A DNA stretch of 64,000 bases from Rhynchopus sp. YZ270_cl-10 (taxonomy: Eukaryota; Euglenozoa; Diplonemea; Diplonemida; Diplonemidae): positions 1,232,400-1,296,399 of the forward strand of contig OZ037904.1 of assembly GCA_964035575.1 (NCBI GenBank), given 5' to 3'. A model generated the notes under the pieces. The model was not told the DNA's origin. It did no database searches and was given only the letters and a program-made list of their open reading frames with translations. The position numbers and the translations under genes were made by a program. Shown here one piece after another: positions 41,991 through 54,200 of the stretch. Position 1 is the first letter of the stretch; each line of letters begins with the position of its first letter.

Positions 41991-42942
41991 AAAAAACTAT
42001 GTTAAGACGAAATCCTACCGATGTGCCTACATGGGGCGTCCCCCGTTAGTAGTGCGCCAGATGAGGGGCATGAAGCGAAAAGCGGCTAAAGGTGCAGGCC
42101 TGTGTTGCAGCACAGGTCTGGAGAGTTGAGGCAACTCGCCTGCTGAGCGTGAGAGGAATCAAGGCAGAGGTTCGCTGTCCAAGTAAAACCTACCCTGGTC
42201 ATCCTCTGCCTGTTTTGTTTTCTGTCGTGATTGTTTGTGTTTGTGGGCGGGATCAGATGGGTGGAGGGTGTTTGCTTTTTGTTTAGCTTGGAGAAGGGCC
42301 ACTCTCGCACACTCCTTGTTATCTATCATCTAGTTTCATTTTTTCATGCATCCCCAAAGTATGTAGACAGAGAGTCAAGACCACCTTGGCCAAAAGGGTT
42401 TTTCACCACACTTTTCTTTTGCTACCATTCGTGGAAGCGTTTGCTTTTCTTCTGTTCCTGGCCTGACGTGTGTTCAACAGGTGTGCTATTTTTACTGAGT
42501 GGAATCCATTTTTCTTTTTCCAGGTGAGGCACTAAAACAAGACATCCTGCAGACAACGAAACAATGGGCACGTGTGTTTTTTATTCTCCCTTCCCTTCTT
42601 TTAAGTAAGGAGGATTAGGTCTTCTTTTTTTCCTTTTTTTGCCCCATAAGTGTGACGCCTGTGTATTCAAATTGATTAAAAAGAATAAAAAACAAACACA
42701 CGATGCAGTTTCTTGTTTTGTTTAGGAGGAAGTGGCCACTTACTTTACTTTACCGCCCACCTTTTATACTAAAACTTGAAACACCGACCTTTTTTGGTCA
42801 TCATTTTTTCATTTCCTTTTTCCTTTTCCATTTTCCTGTTCATTTTATTGTCTTTATTGTTTACTCCATTCTTCCTTTTTCCTTTCTTCTATTCTCACAT
42901 ACAAAAAAAGACCAAGTACATAAAAGAGAAAAAAAAAAAAAA
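41479..42942 (+). mobile_element. Element X copy X6 (subfamily Xb, with expanded 5' array)
   Basis: Full X with an unusually long 5' array (41479-41990), then the same body as X4 and X5 and an A tail. The TSD AGCATGAGCA lies at 41469-41478 and 42943-42952. It lands within the Met/Ser-rich coding start of III-a. It has no coding capacity of its own; long apparent frames through its repeats (GFIFFYRGSFFF style) and out through its tail are accidental. Confidence 0.94.
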
Positions 42943-43344
42943 AGCATGAGCAGCAGCAGCATGTGCAGCAGCATCGTGAGCAGGAGCACTGCCATCAACA
43001 TCAGTACCTCCCACGGTTGCGGCAGGCACGTATCGCGAGTGGGCTCCTCAACACCAACTCAGCACTCTCAGGTACCACGTTCTCGCTGCAGCAACATGAG
43101 CAGCCATGACTGGAGTGATGGCCTCTATGGCAGCGTCTACTGCAACAATAGCGGCTCCAACAACCACACCAGCAACATCTACACCTGCAGCAATGGCCGC
43201 AAGGGCTTCATGTGCAGCGGCTACAGAAGCTGCAGGTGCACCCCCATTCCCCCCCATTATTACCCCAAAAAGAGGCCTGTGCCCAACAACCCAAGCGGCT
43301 GCAGCTTTGATAGCAGCAACAACAACAACAACTACAACAACGGT

Positions 43345-43672
43345 GGCAGACACTGGATGCGTGGGCGGACACTAGATGTGCGGGCGGACAGCATCAGCAG
43401 CAACAACAGCAACTACAACAACAGTGGCAGACAGTGGATGCGCGGGCGGACACTAGATGTGTGGGCGGGCAGCATCAGCAGCAACAACAACAACAACTAC
43501 AACAACAGTGGCAGACAGTGGATGCGCGGGTGGACACTAGATGTGCGGGCGGACAGCATCAGCAGCAACAACAGCAACTACAACAACGGTGGCAGACAGC
43601 GGATGCGCGGGCGGACACAGGATGTGCGGGCGGACAGTATCAGCAGCAACAACAGCAACTACAACAACAACC
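43345..43672 (+). repeat. Four 81-84-bp coding tandem repeats in III-a
   Basis: Units begin near 43345, 43426, 43510 and 43591. Each encodes about 27-28 residues of the form GRQWMRGRTLDVRADSISSN plus Asn/Ser. Family II has a single related sequence (RHWCRGGEPGVRCD) at the same place. Confidence 0.88.
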
Positions 43673-46600
43673 GTAACACCAGCAACAACAACAGCATCAG
43701 CAGCACCTGCAGCAGCACCGACAGCAACAGCAACAGCAGCAGCAGCAACTGCAGCAACAACACTGTAGGTGGGGGTGAGCGAGGTATGCTGGTGTTCGGG
43801 GCCAGCCTTGCGGGGCGAGAAGGACAGAGTTACTGTGTGACGTTACGGGTGTGGGGGACCTTTATCACCCCCAATGTTCACATGGGGCGTGCAGAACATG
43901 GGCTTGGGTTTGACTGGTGGAGCATCCTTTGGGAACGCCTTTCTTCTCTGCGCCGACCAGACCCCCGCTGGGTAGCCGAGGCACCTGAGTGGGGTGTGTT
44001 TGTGTCTTTCGCGGTCCTGGACATGTGGAAGGACAGACGCGCCCCTACCCTCAGTCACCTCATATTGTGGCTGGTGGGTAGGAGGGGGACCAGGAGGACG
44101 CGCCGAGGTCACAGGTCCTTGAACTGGACCAAGGCACAGGCGAGCAGGTTCCGTCGGCGCAAGGCGCCATGCAAGCGTCCGCCCTCTCAACTTTTCCGCA
44201 GGATAAGGGCAGCCGTTGTGAGAGTGGCTTTGCAGTGGGTGGCCATCTGGGCTCTGGTTTGCGTGGGGTATGAGCTTGGGAGATCGGCGCCACGGGCTTT
44301 GGGTTGTGCACTGATCCGGGACGCAGAGCTGCTGAGTGTGCTGCTGAGGAAGGGGCTCCTACAGGGCCGATACAGAGCACGTAGCGGGAGGCTGTGGTTG
44401 CGAGTACTTGCCAGCAGGGTGTGGGTTTTCATGCAGAGGTTGAGGCGACCGGCGGGGACAGGGGACGGGTGGGAGCTGTCACCTCAGAGCATAAGCCTGG
44501 GGCCCGGGGCGCTGGCAGGTGGAGCAGACGGGGACATCAACCCGGAGGAGGCGGCAAACCTTGACGCATTCCTCGAGGTGCATGGGGGGAAGAGGGTGCC
44601 GAACGCAGCCAACGGCGAGTGCATGTACGTGGCCTTACTGGGTAAGAAGAACGCGCTGTACTTGGATGTCAGCAAAGCACGCACTGAGCTGGCTGACAGA
44701 GCGCGGGTCACGAAGGTGAAGACCGGTCTCAGACGCTACTTCGAGACCGAGGCACAGCTGTCAAGCTTCATTGACGGCCTCACCAACCCTGAGGTGTGGG
44801 GCAACCACCTCACCCTACACCTGGCAGCAAATGCATGGTCCACCACGATAGCGGTAGTGCAGCCTGGGCCGAATCCAGTGGTGACGATCAACCCCGCAGC
44901 CTCATCGAAAGACTTGCGGACGCAGAAAGACCGCCGCGTCAGGGTAGTTTCACTCCTCAATAATCACTATGAGGAAGTGCAAATGGACCCAAAGAACGCC
45001 CTGGCAATGGTCCAGTCGGCCCCCTTCGCAGAGCTTGACCCGAAAGGCCTAACAGCAACACCCATCCCTGCCATGACGAAGGAGTCGCCTTCTCCTCTGG
45101 GGGCTGATGCACCGAGGCTCTTCTGCCCTGTTCCGTGTTGCAACGGAAGCAGTCTACACCGTCCCCAGCCCTTCTCTGTTCCCGGCCTGCGCACACACAT
45201 CGGTGCACACCTGTCTTCCGGCGACCACATCCCCCACGACACCCTCAACAAGTTGGGGTTAGGACAGTGTGAAGCGTGTGGGGGGATACGGTCGGCATCG
45301 AAGGAGACATGTCTTCAGTGTGCGAAACTGGTAAAGGCGATCGCAAAGCCCACACCCAGGGAACGCACCGCAGTGGAAAAGGCAGACGACGTTGACTTGC
45401 CGGAGTGGTGGGAGATAGCTCAAATCCCCATCAGGACAACAGATGCGATCCCCACGAGCATCGACCGTCCAGCCGCTGTGGAGTTCACCCAGGCACTTGA
45501 GGATGTGGCCGCAGTTGGCGATGAGGCAAGCTGGAAACGTTTGTGCATGTTCGCGAAGCTGGTCCTACCGGCGAAGCGAGGTGGGAAGCACCTCAAGACG
45601 AAGGTGGCAGTCTTGCGGCAGAAGGATGTGGATGAGTGGAGAGAAGGTGAGATCGCAGCAATGTGGCGAGCAGCTGCGAATCGCACAGGCGGTACGAAGA
45701 AGGAGAAGGAGCGGAAGGAACCAACGTGGGAAGAAAGGGAGAAGGCGATGGTCCGGGAGGTGCGGAATGGGAGGATGGCAGCAGGGATGAGCCGCCTCCA
45801 CAAGGGTGGGCTGGCAGAGCGTACTGAGGAATCCACAGACATCCTCCGCAGAAAGCACCCCCATGAGGAACCCCAACCTGCCACTTCTCTGCCGGAAATT
45901 GCTTCCGAGCCGCTGAAGCCGATCGCCGCCCTCAAAGCCATAAATAGCATGGCAAAGGGCTCTGCTCCAGGTCCCTTTGGTCTGCGCGGGGATCACCTCA
46001 AGGGGTGGATGGTCAAACACCCGGACCTGAACATCTTGCCACTGATGACGCAAGTCCTGGACCTGCTGCGACGCGGGAAAGCCCCCTCCGAGACAGCTAT
46101 GTTCATGGCAGGAGCTACTCTGGTGGCGTTAAAGAAGGGTGACCAAGGCGACGTCCGCCCCATCTCTGCAGGCAACACACTTCGGCGAGTCGTGAGCAAG
46201 ATCGAGGTGGCGTCTGTGAGGGAAAAGGCACGAGGAGTGCTGCTGCCAGGGAGACAAGTTGGGGTGGCGGTGGACGGTGGACTGGAAGCGGCGACAATGG
46301 TTGTGGCAGCATACGCAAAACGACACCAGGGGAGCGACAAAGTGATCGTACAGATTGACTACGAGAACGCATTCAACAGCATCTTTCGCAAGACTTTTCT
46401 GGAAGCCACAAGGAAATATCTCCCGTCCATTTCACCGTGGGTCGAATGGTGCTACAACTCCCACACCGGGCTAGTGTATGGTGACGAGATGATCCCATCC
46501 ACCAGAGGCGCGCAGCAAGGCGACCCCGCAGGGCCCCTACTCTTCTCCCTGGGGATCAAAGCACTGACAGACGAAGTGCGTGCAGTCCAGGGCATCGACT

Positions 46601-49600
46601 GTAGCATCTGGTACCTCGATGATGGGACGATCATGGGGAACCCAGAGGCGGTGGCTCGAGCGCTGGAGTTAGTGAGGACACGCAGTGCGGAGCTGGGGCT
46701 GAAGGTGAAGCTGTCAAAGTGTGAAGTCATCGCCCTAGGACAGCAGACTCCGTTGGACCTGGACAGAGCTGGCCTCCCCGTGTGCAGCCACACCACTGAC
46801 TTGGCGGAGACTTGCTCAGCCTGTGAAGGAAAAGTGATGAGCGTGAAGTATGGAGGCTTTGCGTTCCTGGGGGCGCCAATCGGGGACGACGAGTACTGCG
46901 AAGCGTACATGGAGAAGAAGGTGGAGGAATTCGCGGTGCAACTGCGTCTGCTGCAGAAGGTGTCTGACTCGCAGGCTGGACTGACATTACTCCGTCAGTG
47001 CGAGGGGTTTGCACGCATGGTTTTCTACATGAGAGCCATCGGTCACGCGTGCACCCACAAGTACCTCAGCCAGTACGACAAGGAGGTAGACGCTGCCCTG
47101 GCCGCGCTTTTTGGTGATGAGGATGGAGGCCTGCCGGAAGAAGCACGGAGACAGGCCGCACTGCCATGTAGGGTAGGGGGCATGGGCGTGCGCCGCATCC
47201 GCGACCACTGGACTGCAGCAGCCATGGGAGCAAGGAGCGGCCTGCACCAACTGTGCACCGAACTGGACCCCAGCTTCACCTGGGACGCCGAAGGATGGGA
47301 ACGGACGGCAACGCTGTACAACGAGCAAGTGGCTGAAGGTGCTAGGATTGACCCCAAGCTGCAGCCAGCCGTCCCCCTGCGTCAACGTGATCTGTCTGCA
47401 GGGATCCTGGAGGAACAATTGCGGGACCTCTTCGTCAAGGGTGATGCGTACGACAAGGCGCGTCTCAATTCTCTGGCCCTCCCCCAAGCAGGGTCCTGGC
47501 TTACTGCACCCCCCACCTGGGAGCACTACATCCCTCCGATTGCATTCAAGGCCGCAGCCAGACTCCGCCTCCACCTCCCCATATACGCGGAGGGTGTCTC
47601 ATGCAGGCAATGCAACCAGCCCATGGACACCAGGGGGGACCACATCTTCGCCTGCAGAATGGGTGGGCATCGTATACTGCGACATAACTCAGTACGCGAT
47701 TATGTGTATGGAGCAGCAAATGAGGCAGGTCTGAGCCCCATCCTGGAACCCAACCACCTCATCCTGGGCAACAACAAGCCCGCTGACATTCTGCTGTCCA
47801 CAGGGGTCGGGGAGTCGAGAGGACGAGCTATCGATGTGACTGTGTGGACGCCGACGTCAGCGTCGATGGTGCAGGGTGCCGCAGTCGCGAAGGGGTACGC
47901 GGCGACGAAGGCGGAAACTGCCAAGAGGAAGAAGCATGGTGACGCGTGTGCGGCGGAGCGGCTGGCGTTCACACCCTTCGCCCTGGAGACCACAGGAGGT
48001 CTGGGACCCGCGGCGGCGTCGATATGGCAGCAGATGCTCCGTTTCGCAGCGGACAGGAAGCTTGGGAACAGAGTGGAGATGTCACAGAGGTGGAATTGGG
48101 GGCTAGGGACGACGCTGCAGCGACAGATCGGGAAGGCCGCGACGGATCGAGGGTCTCTGACTGGTTGCCTGAGGGGTCCTCTGCGAGAGCGTGTGGACTT
48201 AGATCCCACCGTCGACCCGGAAGAGGGGGACTTGATACGCTTGCCCCCCGACCATCTACCTAACCTGGAAGTGACAGACGACCACCAGGGAGACATCAGG
48301 GTGAGTGCGGAGGAGGAGCCAGAGACAGGCAACGAGAAGGAAACGGCGCCAGAGACAGCAGCACAGGACCCAACCCCCCACAGCGAACTGGAGGCCAACT
48401 TGGTGAAGTGGGGGCTGTCCCGACCGCAGGTGCCCGTGCCGTTCCGAGTAGGAGACTGTGCGTTCGACGCAGTGTGCTGGTCAGTGCGGAGCTGGAAGGT
48501 GGTGACATCGTCGACCCTTCGGTCCCTGGCGGTGGAGAGAGTGAAGAGAGATGCTGACCTGGCGAGAAATGCGATGCCCGACCTCGCGACCTGGGTGCGA
48601 TGGATGAGCCTGGCAGGGAACAGGGATCGCAGGTCGTGGGCGGACCAGACAGCACTGGCGGGTCTGGCACGGGCTTTGCAGGTAGTCATTGTGGCGGTCG
48701 TGTCATCGGACTCTAAGGTGCACATCCATAGACCAGCCAGCAAGTCGAACGGGGCCGTAGCAGTGCTGCACACAGGAGCTCACGAGGCTGGCCACTTCTC
48801 GCCGTTATGCATGACAGACAACACGTTTGCATATCTGCGAAGCCTTGCCCCCGACACCCCCCTTCCAGAGATGCAGTGCCACAGCACCGGAGCGCTGTCA
48901 CGGATGGAGGAGCGCCCGGGGAGACAGGGGGAATTGCTCACGTGCGAAAACTGCGCACTCATCACCGAATGTAGTGTCCCCCACTGGTTTTGTAGTTCCT
49001 GCGAGCGCACATGGTGTGAGGGATGTGGGAGCGCCAACGCAAAGTGTGTGCTGAGGGCAAAGCCAGTTCAGCCAGTTCAGCCAGTTCAGCCGACAACATC
49101 GCAGACAGTGGGAGGTAGCTACTACAACAGCAACCCAGCTCCCCCACAGGACGCGGCAACGGAGGTGAAGGAGGAGGTTATGGATGAGGAGGATTCCGCC
49201 GACTGCGCCGACCACGACACCACCATGGACAACAACACCGCAACCGCAGCAGAATCCTTCGTCTGGGGGCCATCAGAGCAGAGCTACAACACCACACCAA
49301 CAGCTCTGACTGGTGACCACCACTTGGGTTCAGCGAAGACTGGTGGATGGACGGCTAAGTCCCACGCGGAAAGAAGGACGAAGCTGACCACCCTTGGGAC
49401 TTCGCGGCGGGCGCAGGGGAACCACACTCGTCGCTCCGGTGTAGTGGAGGACAGGTCTGCGGAGACCACAGCAAGGCGGCCTTCTCCCCCTATCTCGCGA
49501 GGGTCGGATGTGGAGGCGAAAGGGTTAGTCCCACACAGCCAGAAGGAAGGGGACAGGGTGCCGAGAAATGTCGAAGAGTGGGCGGACTGCTTCTTCCCCA

Positions 49601-49776
49601 GGGGAGGGACCAGGCGAGAGGGAATGACTCCCTTGGCACCGGAGGTGGCGTACGAGGCGCTGGACGCGTGGTGGGATCAGCGGGAGGAGCTGGGGCGCGT
49701 CGGAGGACGGCAGACGAGTCAGTACGGGGCGCTTAGGGCGGTCCTGGTGCTGATGATGGAGGCGACCTTCAAATAG

Positions 49777-50560
49777 AAGGGCCTCGCGATTGGTTGTGAT
49801 TGTGGTTTATGTGGGCACTGTTGCCCTTCCCTTCTCTGTTATTTTCCCCCACCCCAACTTTTGTGTGTAGCAACACCTGTTTAGTTCCCTGTTTCCTTTT
49901 TACCCCCAACCCCTCCCATTAGATACATGTGTGTAATCCCCCTGGTGTCAAGCCCCTTGTATGTAAATTCCAAATCTTCCCCCTCACAGAAAACGTCAGG
50001 AGTAAGCCAAGGAGGCGGTTTGTCTGTGGGCGTCGGCCTAGGAGTAAGCGACGGAGATTTTTTCCCCCACCCCATCCCCTACGAGTTCCATGGGGGGTCG
50101 CTACTGGCGTTAATCATCCAAACAAAAAAGACTACAAGAGACAAAACAAAAGTAACAAGAAAGGAACTTCGTATTGTAAAAAGAAAGCCCCATCCCGCCC
50201 CTTCCTCCCCTCCAGAACCAGCTGGGCACCAATACTGGAAATACAGCAAAACCACACAGACTGGACAGTCTATATTCACCCCTGCCTCTCCCGTGTTAAT
50301 GTTCACCCCTCCTTTATCCCAAATTGTCATAGAGCTAAATATAGTTGTATGCCTCGCTTCGCTCGGCAAACAACGATACATAATAGGGCGACATGCTGAT
50401 GACAAATATCTCCCTCGTTTAATTCACTTTTGTGCCTCGTTCTAACTAAACCGGCACATGTACTGATTGTAAGACTTTTGGCCCTCGCTTCGCTCGGACC
50501 AAGCGCCTTTCATGTGCATTATAAACGTACCCCCCTTGCCCTGTCCAGTTTGATGTGGAA
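49777..50560 (+). other. Family III 3' UTR
   Basis: Duplicated in III-b at 40201-40984 essentially without change. It contains two copies of CCTCGCTTCGCTCGG (50352-50366 and 50483-50497 here; 40776-40790 and 40907-40921 in III-b). It ends TTTGATGTGGAAC before the tail. Confidence 0.8.
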
Positions 50561-50601
<41 letters not shown>

Positions 50602-50605
50602 CTTT

Positions 50606-50618
50606 CCTTTTTTAAAGG
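50606..50618. repeat. TSD of I-d, left copy
   Basis: CCTTTTTTAAAGG, repeated at 61375-61387 directly after the I-d poly(A). Confidence 0.92.
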
Positions 50619-50840
50619 GGACTATTTTTTTACAGGGGACCATTTTTTACACATTACAACACACTTGTCCTTTCTTTTTACCCTCCCTCCCTCCCCCTTT
50701 CCTTTGTTTTATTGTGAGCCTTGTACGCCTCCACGGGGCGGTCCCTGGGCAACGGTAGAGGAGTGCAGGCCGGCGAAGCGCAAGGCGTAGTGTGTCTTGT
50801 CCTTCTTTGTTTTCGTTTTTTGGTTTTTGCTTTTTTAAAA
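50619..50840 (+). promoter_or_regulatory. Family I 5' leader
   Basis: A 222-base leader: two GGGG-T-ACA units, pyrimidine-rich tract, CGCCTCCACGGGGCGGTCCC block resembling the family III leader, T-rich tract and ATG. It is the natural candidate for an internal promoter; no specific factor site is claimed. Confidence 0.55.
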
Positions 50841-51214
50841 ATGAGGAGGAAGGCCCTTTTGGGGGCGTTGTGGGTGGTGCTGCATGTCTGCATCAGCAGC
50901 AGCAGCAGCAGCAGCAGGAGCTACACCAGCAGCAACAACAAGAGCAGCAACAGCAGCAACAGCAGCAACAGCAGCAACAGCAGCAACAGCAGCAACAGCA
51001 GCAACAGCAGCAACAGCAGCAACAGCAGCAACAGCAGCAACAGCAGCAACAGCAGCAACAGCAGCAACAGCAGCAACAGCAGCAACAGCAGCAGCAGCAA
51101 CAGCAGCAACAAAAGCAGCAACAGCAGCAGCAGCAGCAACAGCAGCAACAACATATGCTACACCAGCTGCAACTGCAGCAGCAGCAACAGCAGCAACAAG
51201 AGCAGCAGCAACAA

Positions 51215-51255
<41 letters not shown>

Positions 51256-54200
51256 ACAGGAGCAACAACTTAAGCTGCATCAACAGCAGTAGCAGGAGCC
51301 CCCTTCCCCCCCTTTTTTACCCCAAAAAGAGGCCTCTTGAGCCCAACAACCCAAGCAGCTGCAGCTTTGATAGCAGCAACAAAAACGTGTGTGGAGGCAA
51401 CAAAGCAAAGAACTGTTGTCATAACAACCCACACCCCCCTTCCCCCCATGATATCCCCAAAAAGAGGCAATGTATGCCCAACCACATCAGTGGCTGCAAC
51501 TGTGATAGCAGCAAAAACGAAATCTTCGGAGTCCTGGGTGGGGTCCCAGTATCACCCCTGGTGTGCAGCAGCAGCAGTTCCAAAGGCCTTTACAGCAGCA
51601 GTTCCAACAGCAGGCTCTACAGCTTTTTCACCAGCAGTTCCAAAGGCTTCTGCAGCAGCGGTTCCAACAGCAGGTCCAACAGCAGTTCCAACAGCAGGCA
51701 CAACAGCAGTTTAAACAGCAGTTCCAACGGCTTCTGCAGCAGCAGTTCCACGAGCGTTTCCAAAAGCAGTTCCAGCAGCAGTTCCAACAGCAGGCACAAC
51801 AGCAGTTTCAACTGCAGTTCCAAAGACTTCTGCAGCAGCAGCTCCAACGGCAGGTCCATCAGCAGTTCCAACAGCAGGCTCAACAACAGCAGTTTCAACA
51901 GCAAGGACTTCTGCGGCAGCAGCTCTAACGGCAGGTCCAACAGCAGTTCCAACAGTAGGCTTAACAGCAGTTTCAACAGCAGTTCCACAGACTTCTGCAG
52001 CAGCGGTTCCAACAGCAGGTCCAGCAGCAGTTCCAACAGCAGGCACAACAACAGCAGTTTCAACAGCAGTTCCAATGGCTTCTGCAGCAGCAGTTCCAAC
52101 AGCGTTTCCAAAAGCAGTTCCAGCAACAGGCACAACAGCAGGCACAACAGCAGTTTCATCAGCAAGGACTTCTGCGGCAGCAGCTCTAACGGCAGGTCCA
52201 ACAGCAGTTCCAACAGTAGGCTTAACAGCAGTTTCAACAGCAGTTCCACAGACTTCTGCAGCAGCGGTTCCAACAGCAGGTCCAGCAGCAGTTCCAACAG
52301 CAGGCACAACAACAGCAGTTTCAACAGCAGTTCCAATGGCTTCTGCAGCAGCAGTTCCAACAGCGTTTCCAAAAGCAGTTCCAGCAACAGGCACAACAGC
52401 AGGCACAACAGCAGTTTCATCAGCAAGGACTTCTGCGGCAGCAGCTCTAACGGCAGGTCCAACAGCAGTTCCAACAGTAGGCTTAACAGCAGTTTCAACA
52501 GCAGTTCCACAGACTTCTGCAGCAGCGGTTCCAACAGTGTCTCCAAAAGCAGTTCCAGCAGCAGTTCCAACAGCAGGTCCAACAGCAGCACCAACATCAA
52601 CAGCAGACGCAGCAACAACATCAGCGACAACAACCTAGGGGGTGGTGAGCGAGGTATGCTGGTGTTCGGGGTCAGCCTTGCGGGGCGAGAAGGACAGAGT
52701 GGCTGTGTGATGATGCGGGTGTGGCAAAAGGGGTGTGTACAGATAGAGTTTTGGTTCGACTGGTGGTGCAACCTCTGGGAGGTCTTCACCTCCTTGCGTC
52801 AGCCTGACCCCTGCTGGGTAGCCGAGGCACCTGAGTGGGGAGTGTTTGTGTCGTTCGCGGTCCTGGATCTGTGGAAGGACAGACGCGCCCCTACCCTCAG
52901 TCATCTCATTTTGTGGCTGGTGGGCAGGAGGACCAGGAGGACGCGACGAGGACACCGGTCCTTGAACTGGACCAAGTCACAGGCGGGCAGGCTCCGTCGG
53001 CGCAAGGCGCCCTGCAATCGTCCGCCCTCCCCGGCAGCGCACCCAGTTTTCCGCAGGATCAGGGTCGCCGATGCGTTGAGAGGTGCTTTGCAGTGTGTGG
53101 CCATCTGGGTTCTGGTTTTTGTGGGGTCTGAGCTTGGGAGGTCAGCGCCACATGCTTTGGGTTGTGCGCTGTTTCGGGACGCGGAGGTGCTGGGGGTGGG
53201 TCTGCTGCGGGGACTGTGCCGCGCACGCAGGGGGTGGCGGTGGCTGGAAGGGGCGAGCGAGCGAGTGCACCGATGGACCGGAGGGATCCGAGTGGCTGCC
53301 AGCTTGGTGAGAGCCAGTGTGATGGGGGTGGGTCAGTTGTCGGTGCGTGCAGCCGAGTGGGTGTGGGTTGCATGGTCCGCAGGTGGTTGTTTGGCGGGTT
53401 TTGTGGCACTGGTCGGCGTCGCGCGCCCACTTGGCTGGGTTCTTCTCTTGGAGGTGCGCCGTGTGGCAGCACGCAGGTGGACTCGTAGGATCGGGATGGC
53501 ATTTGGCATGCTGGCGGTGTCCCTACTGGTCTTGCTGTCGTTGTTGTGGCGAGCGGTGACGCCCTGGGACCTGCGCCCTGCCCCTGCTGATCCGGAGCAC
53601 CCGGTAAGCTTGTCCCCGTTTGCGTTGACCGGTGGGTGCGCAAACGTGAACGCTCCTGCGTATACAGAGCAGGCGGTGTCTGTGGACGCGACTCTGGCGA
53701 AGTTTGGAGCTAAACGCATCCCCAACGTGTCTACTAATGATTGTGGTTATGTGGCACTACACCTCTGGGACCACGACACGCAGCCGGACGTGAGGGCAAT
53801 GCGCAAGCAGCTGTATGACACAGCAGTGGAGGTGTCGAACCGCCTGGTGCAGGTGCTGGGGTCGCAGGAGGCCATGACGGAGTTTGCCAATGGTGTGACC
53901 GGCGAGGCCCACCTCAACCACTTGGGGCTTCAGCTCACCGCGACAGCATCCCGCATCAACATCGTGGTGGTGCAGGCGTCGGAAGAGAACCCCCTCGTGC
54001 GCATCACCCCTGGTAGCAAAAGAGTCGCCAAGTCGTACGCGGAGAGCTTCCAAGCGAAACTTCCCACGGTCGTCATCGCTCTCTGTGACTCTCACTTTGA
54101 GGCAGTGGAGCTTGTCCCGGAGGTGGGGAAGACCAAGGAGGGGATGGCAGAGAAGATGAGGAAGGAGGCTCGGCAGGCAGTGCTGGACACAGCGCATTTG

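Larger units (their letters stand above)
41325..49776 (+). pseudogene. Family III retrotransposon polyprotein, split by X6
   Basis: ATG at 41325 (MCRWSAQLWAMVLLCGAMDD, a short hydrophobic start). X6 interrupts the Met/Ser-rich start at 41478; the frame resumes at 42943 and is open to TAG at 49776. In order: Ser/Asn low-complexity region with PPHYYPKKRP island (about 43240); four 81-84-bp coding repeats; FDWWSILWERLSSLRRPDP block; hydrophobic VALQWVAIWALVCVGYELG; OTU 1 (NGECMYVAL, Cys 44620; NNHYEEV, His 44965); zinc finger (FCPVPCC...HIGAH); RT with RPISAGN, QIDYENAF, QQGDPAGPLLFSL and WYLDDG (46610-46627); CxxC/RHN block and RLE (KPADILL...AIDVTV, about 47776-47853); OTU 2 (GDCAFDAV, Cys near 48457; GHFSPL near 48790); Cys-rich cluster (about 48940-49025); acidic linker; NVEEWADCFF domain. 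No frame damage was seen other than the X6 insertion. Confidence 0.9.
37608..50598 (+). mobile_element. Family III RLE-type LINE, copy III-a (full length, with insertions)
   Basis: Bounded by a TSD of 9-11 bp, AAGGCCTTTCC at 37597-37607 and 50597-50607 (the leading AA merges with the tail). It starts with an A-rich stretch (AAAAAAGCG then about 20 A) and the CCAACGATTTCTAAAGCTAC leader shared with II-a. The element is split by the X5/III-b composite (37663-41056) and by X6 (41479-42942). The 3' UTR is 49777-50560 and the tail about 50561-50598. Confidence 0.88.

Noticed and set aside
41400-42005. Repeat proteins of the GFIFFYRGSFFF type
   Set aside because: Translation of the 20-bp GGGGTTC-T9-ACA non-coding array; open in several frames only because the unit lacks stops.
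50921-51154. Long poly-Gln and poly-Leu frames in the CAG/CAA repeats
   Set aside because: Alternate frames of the Ser/Asn-coding microsatellite in I-d; they have no continuation into conserved domains.
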